Below, in pieces: positions 59,200-64,000 of a stretch of 64,000 nt of DNA. The position numbers were made by a program, and so were the translations under genes. Every line of letters begins with the position of its first letter. Position 1 is the first letter of the stretch. Under the pieces are notes generated by a model, which did not search any database, had not been told where the DNA came from, and was given only the letters and a program-made list of their open reading frames with translations. The DNA comes from Massospora cicadina (Eukaryota > Entomophthoromycota > Entomophthoromycetes > Entomophthorales > Entomophthoraceae), in contig JAKSZP010013310.1 in the NCBI GenBank assembly GCA_022478985.1, positions 1 to 64,000 on the forward strand, given 5' to 3'.

Positions 59200-60360
59200 T
59201 TGGGTATTGTCAGGACAAATGACTTGCGTGGAGGGGCTGGACCTGATTGATCAGTTGGGGCTTTTGGAACATCAGCGGGCTCATTATTCACTGGGGGAGG
59301 ATGTAGTTTAGTTAAAATACTGAGTATGGGTCATTAACCTACTTCATGATGAGGTTATTTGGGTACGTCATGACTCTCCAGCAGTGAGCCATCCAGGTAA
59401 TAAAAAATGCCCTAACTTGATGAAGAAGACATATAACAGACTAGAGATCTCTAAGGATAAGCCAGCATGGATTGTGAGTTGCATAACATGCACATAGGAG
59501 GAGACTAATTATTTAGGACAGAATGGGCTTCTCCATCCTCTGCAGCAGGCTGAGGGTCCGTGAACCATAGTAACCATTAGTTTCATTGTTGAGCTTCCCA
59601 ATGATAGTGAGTTTAATGCAACTATAGTGGTGGTAGACCGCATTAAAAGTTCGCCTTTTATACCCATGCTCTTCATCTATCACCTTTGAGGAAAACACTC
59701 ATCTCTTTGTGCAGCATATCCTCTCGCTGTTTGGGTTGCCACAGAAAATTGTAAGTGACTGGGGGCTGCAGTTTATGGCGCAGTTTTGGACGGCGCTCTT
59801 GAGCATCTTGAAGATTAAGCTGTCACTCCAACTCATACCATCCCCAGTCTGATGGGCAGATAAAGTGGGGCAACTAGATTATTAAGCAGTATCTATGGTG
59901 TTATGCCATTGACACACAGGATACCTGGTAAGAATGACTTTTATCTAGACACCCTGCGTATAATAATGCCTCCCACGCATCTAAAAGGTTTTCCCCTTAT
60001 ATGGCTACCCTAGGTCATAGCTCCACCTTTTTCCTTGTCTTGTGCCTTCATCTGGAGGTCCTAACGGCGGTGGAACATGCGCAGGGAATCTAGAGCACTA
60101 AATCCCCTGTCTGGGAACATCTGACCAAAGTTATCTGTGATTACCACTGGTTTACAGATCAGAAGCGGCTTCCTGCCCATGAGATTACGGTGGGTTCCTT
60201 GGTCATGCTTGATATGTGCCACCTGCAGATGAAGGTGCCCTCACGAAAGTTTGCAAAGTATATGCTCAGGTCCTCATGTGGTCAATGAGGATTTGGTAAT
60301 AAGGCTTTACAGTTGGCTCTTCCTGATATTGAAAACAGCACAACATCTTCAACCCATACA
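59200..60360 (+). pseudogene. Integrase of chromovirus E
   Basis: WVRHDSPAVSHPGNKKCPNL near 59356-59420, with His residues in the HHCC pattern and Cys at CITCT near 59480-59500, is the zinc domain. A core fragment follows: a VVVDRIKSSPF block (first Asp), then HLFVQHILSLFGLPQKIVSD near 59700-59760 and GLQFMAQFWTALL (second Asp, where the Arg after it is Trp). The third region is scrambled. Later pieces to about 60300 give the C-terminal module. Frames shift several times. Confidence 0.8.
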
Positions 60361-60379
60361 AGTTTTTATCATTTAAAGG

Positions 60380-60711
60380 CATGCTCCTGTGGATCCTGAG
60401 CTTGTGGTGATTGAGGATTGGGCATAAGTGGAGGTGGTTGCTATATTAGCATTTTGTCATTTTCGTTGCTCAGTGCAGTACTTGGTGGCATAGAAAGGTT
60501 TTCTCTCATATGTAAACAACTGGTGAGTGCTCACAATTATGAAAATTGTCATGAGTCAATGGAAGCCTTCCAAATAGAACAACCAGATGTTCCCCGCCCT
60601 CCCCAAAAGGTTTCCTCCATCTTGGCTTTTATACTCCTCAAGGTTCACAAAAAATTGCAAGGGCCCAAGTCCCCAATGGTGGTGCTCCCATGTTCAAAGA
60701 GGGAAAAATAA
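60380..60711 (+). pseudogene. Chromodomain of element E
   Basis: In one frame EVVAILAFCHFRCSVQYLVA then KGF match the start of a chromodomain (the invariant Trp codon is TAG). After a frameshift the open frame ending at 60711 gives NYENCHESMEAFQ, the matching end. Chromodomains at the integrase C terminus direct chromoviruses to histone-marked chromatin. The aromatic cage is not intact as written. Confidence 0.8.
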
Positions 60712-60860
60712 TGTAATTCTGGGTGAGAAACTCCTGCGGCTGAATTGGGGGATATTCCTATTTTAAAACAAGAATGGGAAGAAGCTGGCGGATGCCCCTC
60801 TCATCATCCTGAGTGATTTAGACCATGTTGTGGACGAGTGATGAGTGACAGCATACCCCT

Positions 60861-61603
60861 TGTCAGACAATTATCTGTCTGATATTTTAAAAATAATGTT
60901 TTGGTTGAAGATCAGGTTAATGTTATCCAAATAACCCTGGTTGATCCTTGGTGGGACCAATCAAATCAGGTAATACTAGTTTAATTTACTCCTCAGCCAA
61001 ATAGTCCTCAGGTAGGTAGTAGGGTTATGCTAAACCTGCGGCAGAATCAGGGGAGTTGTTCCTGGGGTCCTCCCCATCCCATTTTTAATTTAATTCAAAA
61101 ACCTATTTGGAGACCACCCCCTTTTATAGACCTGGATGGGGTCCCACAAGTCTCAAATATTTTCCCAACAGTTGATGGGTTTAAATGTATAAAATAACCG
61201 CCCCAAGGGATTATCCACCTGTTATTGAACATTCATCAGCTGTCAAGTTGTAGCATGGCGATCCTCAAGAGCTCTGATAGGTTGAAACCCCATATTCCCC
61301 AATTTAGCTATTATCAGCCTATATTGAATTTCTCACATCTCTCACTTTGAGCCTTGAAATGATTTATATACTAAGCAGCAAGATGTTAAGAGGGTTGCTT
61401 CTTGACCCCCCTGGTTAACTTGATAGAAGGTTATAAAATCTATAAATTCCGAGTAGTTAGGCTTCATTTATTATTTAATAAAGTGATGTTTAATCCTCCA
61501 AAATTTATTACAGCAGCTGAGAGTCTCAATACTACTAGCGCTTGAGTTTTCTGAAGTCTGTGCAATAAGCACCACAAGCATCATAAAAGCCAGGATTTTG
61601 ACA
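60861..61603 (+). repeat. 5' LTR of element F
   Basis: TGTCAGACAATTATC to ATTTTGACA, ending three bases before the primer site, as in C. A TATA-like box is near 61365. Confidence 0.75.
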
Positions 61604-61606
61604 AAG

Positions 61607-61620
61607 TGGTTCTCACTACA
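61607..61620 (+). other. Primer-binding site of element F
   Basis: TGGTTCTCACTACA, identical to that of B. Confidence 0.82.
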
Positions 61621-61689
61621 GGGGCCCTGTAAACCATAAAAACTTTATTAAAAATGGAGGTTGGTGGGAAAAGTGACCCTCACAACCTC

Positions 61690-62960
61690 CAAGCTGAATC
61701 TGACCCAGGCTAGCTGCTTTGGAACAACAGCTAGCCATTTCTTAGTCTCGCCCTAGAAGCTTGAGCAGCACTCTTCTCAAGCCCTCATGAGTCTTTCCCT
61801 GTCATCCATAAACCCCCTATCAGAGACAAATTTACCTCAGGCGAGGATAGTATTACCTCCTTTCTCTTTATTTATGATTCTGCTATGGAAAGTGCAACTG
61901 ACCAGCAGAAAACCAAGTTCATCCTTCCCTGCTTGAGCCATGTGGCTCAAGAGATAAAGGTTTCGCACATGGCCACCCTCAGCACCTGGGTTAAGATTAA
62001 GCAAGCGCTCATTGAAGAATTTGGATCCTTAAAGAGTTTGTAAAGGAAAAAACAGGCCTTTATGTGCCTTATCCTGAAAAAGGGAGCATATATTGCCTCT
62101 TTTGTTGAGCGGATTTATAGTGAAGCCCAAACTCTATTGCTTCCAAAGATGCTTACTCTAGATGACTCTATTGCTGCTATTTTGACTTGAATGGCGCACT
62201 TCCTTCCTTAGCAATGCATATCTCTTCAGTTAAGCTCTCCTTTTAAAAGGTATAAGTATAAAGGAGTCTCTGCTAACGGTGGTTGACATTTATGAACTTG
62301 ACCTTATGCAAAGAGCTCTGAGGCAAAAATTATCTCCGACCCTTTAGCCTCTTATATGGCTGTCTCCCTCTGAAAACCTGCTCCCACGGAGCTTTCACAA
62401 CGAGATGCTCCTCTACCACATGTGGAAAGCCAGAGGATACTGGAAGTGTCGGAGCAGTGCTCCTCTTTATCTTCTGCTCCTCTAAGACTACCTGTGAAGA
62501 TAGTCATCTATTGCTTTGCTCTCCTCTTTCTCCAGAGCGGCTTTCACAGTGGTTCAATCATCATGTCACTTCAAGCCACTATGTCTAGCTCCCTCGACCA
62601 CTCCTCTGGCCATCTTTAGTCCAAAACCTGTAGCCATGGGCGGTCCAAACCCATTAATCAAAAGGCCAAATGTAGAGAAGTGTCAATTATAGCGCCACCT
62701 CTAAAAGTTACTAGGGTAGATGAGCGGCCCCAGGGCCTCTCCAGCAACAAGGGAAGCCCTGAACTTACCTCACATCCAATGGACTCCCTGACGTGCATCA
62801 ATAACCCATCCAATGTCAAATCTCAAGGGGGCTTTGAAGATGTTGGTCACTATGTTTTAGGATCCCCAGGTGAAGTAGAGGTACCTAACAGGTTGAACCC
62901 TGAGAGAGATGATATGGCTAGATACCACGCAGAACTTATCTCTGTAAAGCGCTGAGGGGT
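61690..62960 (+). pseudogene. Gag of element F
   Basis: Around 61880-62120 the capsid blocks ILPCLSHVAQEIKVSHMATL, FGSLKSL, RKKQAFMCL and SFVERIYSEAQ match gag of element C (LCLSHKAQELIVPHLDP and so on). The open piece 62680-62955 carries GSPGEVEVPNRLNPE, matching EVEVPNRLNAE at the end of the corresponding region of C. TGA and TAA codons interrupt it (for example near 62041). Confidence 0.82.
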
Positions 62961-64000
62961 TTGGAGGTTATCAATACTGCCAGTGATGCTGGCCAGCTCA
63001 TTGACACGCTTATCTGATCCACCCAGTGTTCATACTCTGCAGTCTATCCATGATATATATTCTGAAACTGCCAAAAGACTTTCTGCACTCTTCGTCTAAA
63101 GGAGGTCCTAGATCTTTCACCCAACCTGATTGAAACCTTAACCTTGGTGGAGGTTGTCGTCAATGGACTACAGGTTTTGGCTATCCTTGACATTGGATCC
63201 CCTGTTAACGTTGTGCGTCCAAACTCATAAAAAATTAAGCTAGCCCCTGACTTCAACTACATCCAAGAGTTTGGCACTGCTTGGTTTCCACACTTGCGCT
63301 TTTGGTGCATACTGTTCTCTTCCCATCCAATTTAGGAAGCTCATCTTGTCAGCCTCAGATGTTACCTTGGCTAAAAATACCTATTATCTACTCATTTGTA
63401 CCCAGTTTATGCTTGAGTATGAAAGGATCTTTAACTTGTAACAGGGATATCTCACCTAACTTAACTTCATGGTTCCCTTGATTCTAGCCAACAATGAGAT
63501 TAATAAGAAATAAAACGCTTGAACCGTTGAGTACATCTCCTTCGCCTTATCCCTACACTACACGATGGCAGGGTGGAATATAAAAAGCTTTCTGAATAAA
63601 TTAACGTCCTAGAAGGTATTTTATTATTATGCGTCTGAGGAGGTAATAATCAAGACTGGTGAACAAAGGGTAGTTTACATTAAGATTACCCTACAAATCC
63701 CGCACAACTGTTTATTACATTTAACCAGCGTTAATGGTGTTAGTCCTCTAGAGCCCAGAGTATAGCTAGGCATGCTAGACCCAGCTTATCAGAGAGCTAA
63801 AAACCTCCTGCTGGGGAATCTCATTAAGAAGAATTTGTTTTTAAAAAGCATCAAGAGATCAGAAGAAGCCTTCTGATTCCCATTTAAGACATTTAACAAG
63901 TACATTGTATTGGTTCTATGGCGGATATGGGCTTACCCTCTGACCAAACATCATGTATATTGCCTACTGTTCATATTTTGATTAAATCACCCACTCTGAG
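62960..64000 (+). pseudogene. Protease and RT linker of element F, running off the window
   Basis: Near 63180-63215 the active site reads LAILDIGSPVNVV, so the Thr of D-T-G is Ile. Linker blocks GEQRVVYIKITLQIP (about 63660-63705) and LDPAYQRAKNLLLGNLIKK (about 63775-63835) match C at 12581-12901. RT proper would begin after the window's edge. Confidence 0.82.

Larger units (their letters stand above)
59041..60860 (+). mobile_element. Chromovirus remnant E (integrase and chromodomain only)
   Basis: Directly after the LTR and primer-site relative comes the pre-integrase spacer, then integrase, then a chromodomain; gag, protease, RT and RNase H are missing, so a large internal deletion is inferred. 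The right end is cut by element F's LTR at 60861 or simply abuts it. Confidence 0.7.
60861..64000 (+). mobile_element. Ty3/Gypsy element F, 5' part (same lineage as C)
   Basis: A 743-bp LTR, primer site, gag, protease and the start of the RT linker lie on the plus strand; the rest is beyond the window. LTR start (TGTCAGACA), length and all coding blocks correspond to element C, with much decay. The target duplication cannot be checked. Confidence 0.85.

Overview
The window reads as repeat-rich fungal nuclear DNA: a dense, nested graveyard of Ty3/Gypsy LTR retrotransposons, one LINE and several tRNA-derived SINEs around one recognisable host gene. There is no prokaryotic gene organisation. The fungal call rests on the host gene at about 20.5-21.7 kb (minus strand). 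It is a multi-exon Siw14/OCA-type atypical dual-specificity phosphatase with GT-AG introns of 43, 82 and 508 nt. Chromodomain-bearing Ty3/Gypsy and an endonuclease/RT LINE with a zinc-knuckle ORF1 agree with this. I cannot name the species; an early-diverging or otherwise TE-inflated filamentous fungus is only an inference.

Layout. 1-2151: 3' end of a family-A Gypsy element (RNase H, integrase, LTR). 2334-2463: a tRNA-derived SINE. About 4.8-17.35 kb: one decayed LINE on the minus strand, split by a complete Gypsy element (C, 9117-15308) with perfect AGGAT target duplications. 17.35-25.45 kb: AT-rich host island with the phosphatase gene, a near-perfect 33-bp-arm palindrome and weak exon or SINE candidates. 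25460-31509: Gypsy element G (minus, GTGCT duplications). 32358-42095: a tiny non-autonomous LTR element (LTRs about 405 bp, internal 374 bp, CTCAG duplications) whose second LTR was split by the 8.4-kb Gypsy element H (33286-41690, minus). H's 3' LTR was later hit by two 22-24 nt retroposed tails. 42811-57912: Gypsy element B (plus), itself hit by a small non-autonomous element D (43817-45766) and by full-length family-A element A (49425-56001). 57913-60860: D-like 3' end, a related LTR, then a chromovirus integrase and chromodomain (E). 60861-64000: 5' part of element F (plus), same lineage as C, running off the window.

Almost every retroelement ORF carries stops and frameshifts. The catalytic motifs I could read are lost in several (YLND in A, YLDN in H, FVDY in the LINE) and kept in C and G. 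Nearly all LTR families carry the same primer-binding site, TGGTGCTCACTACAG or a close variant, so they appear to use one tRNA primer.

Nothing here looks like a new multi-gene system. The most interesting signals are the ultra-short insertions with one common 3' end and long target duplications, verified by empty sites in sister copies; the shared primer site; the two non-autonomous LTR elements; the palindrome; and the phosphatase with Glu in place of the P-loop Arg and a one-base homopolymer frameshift.
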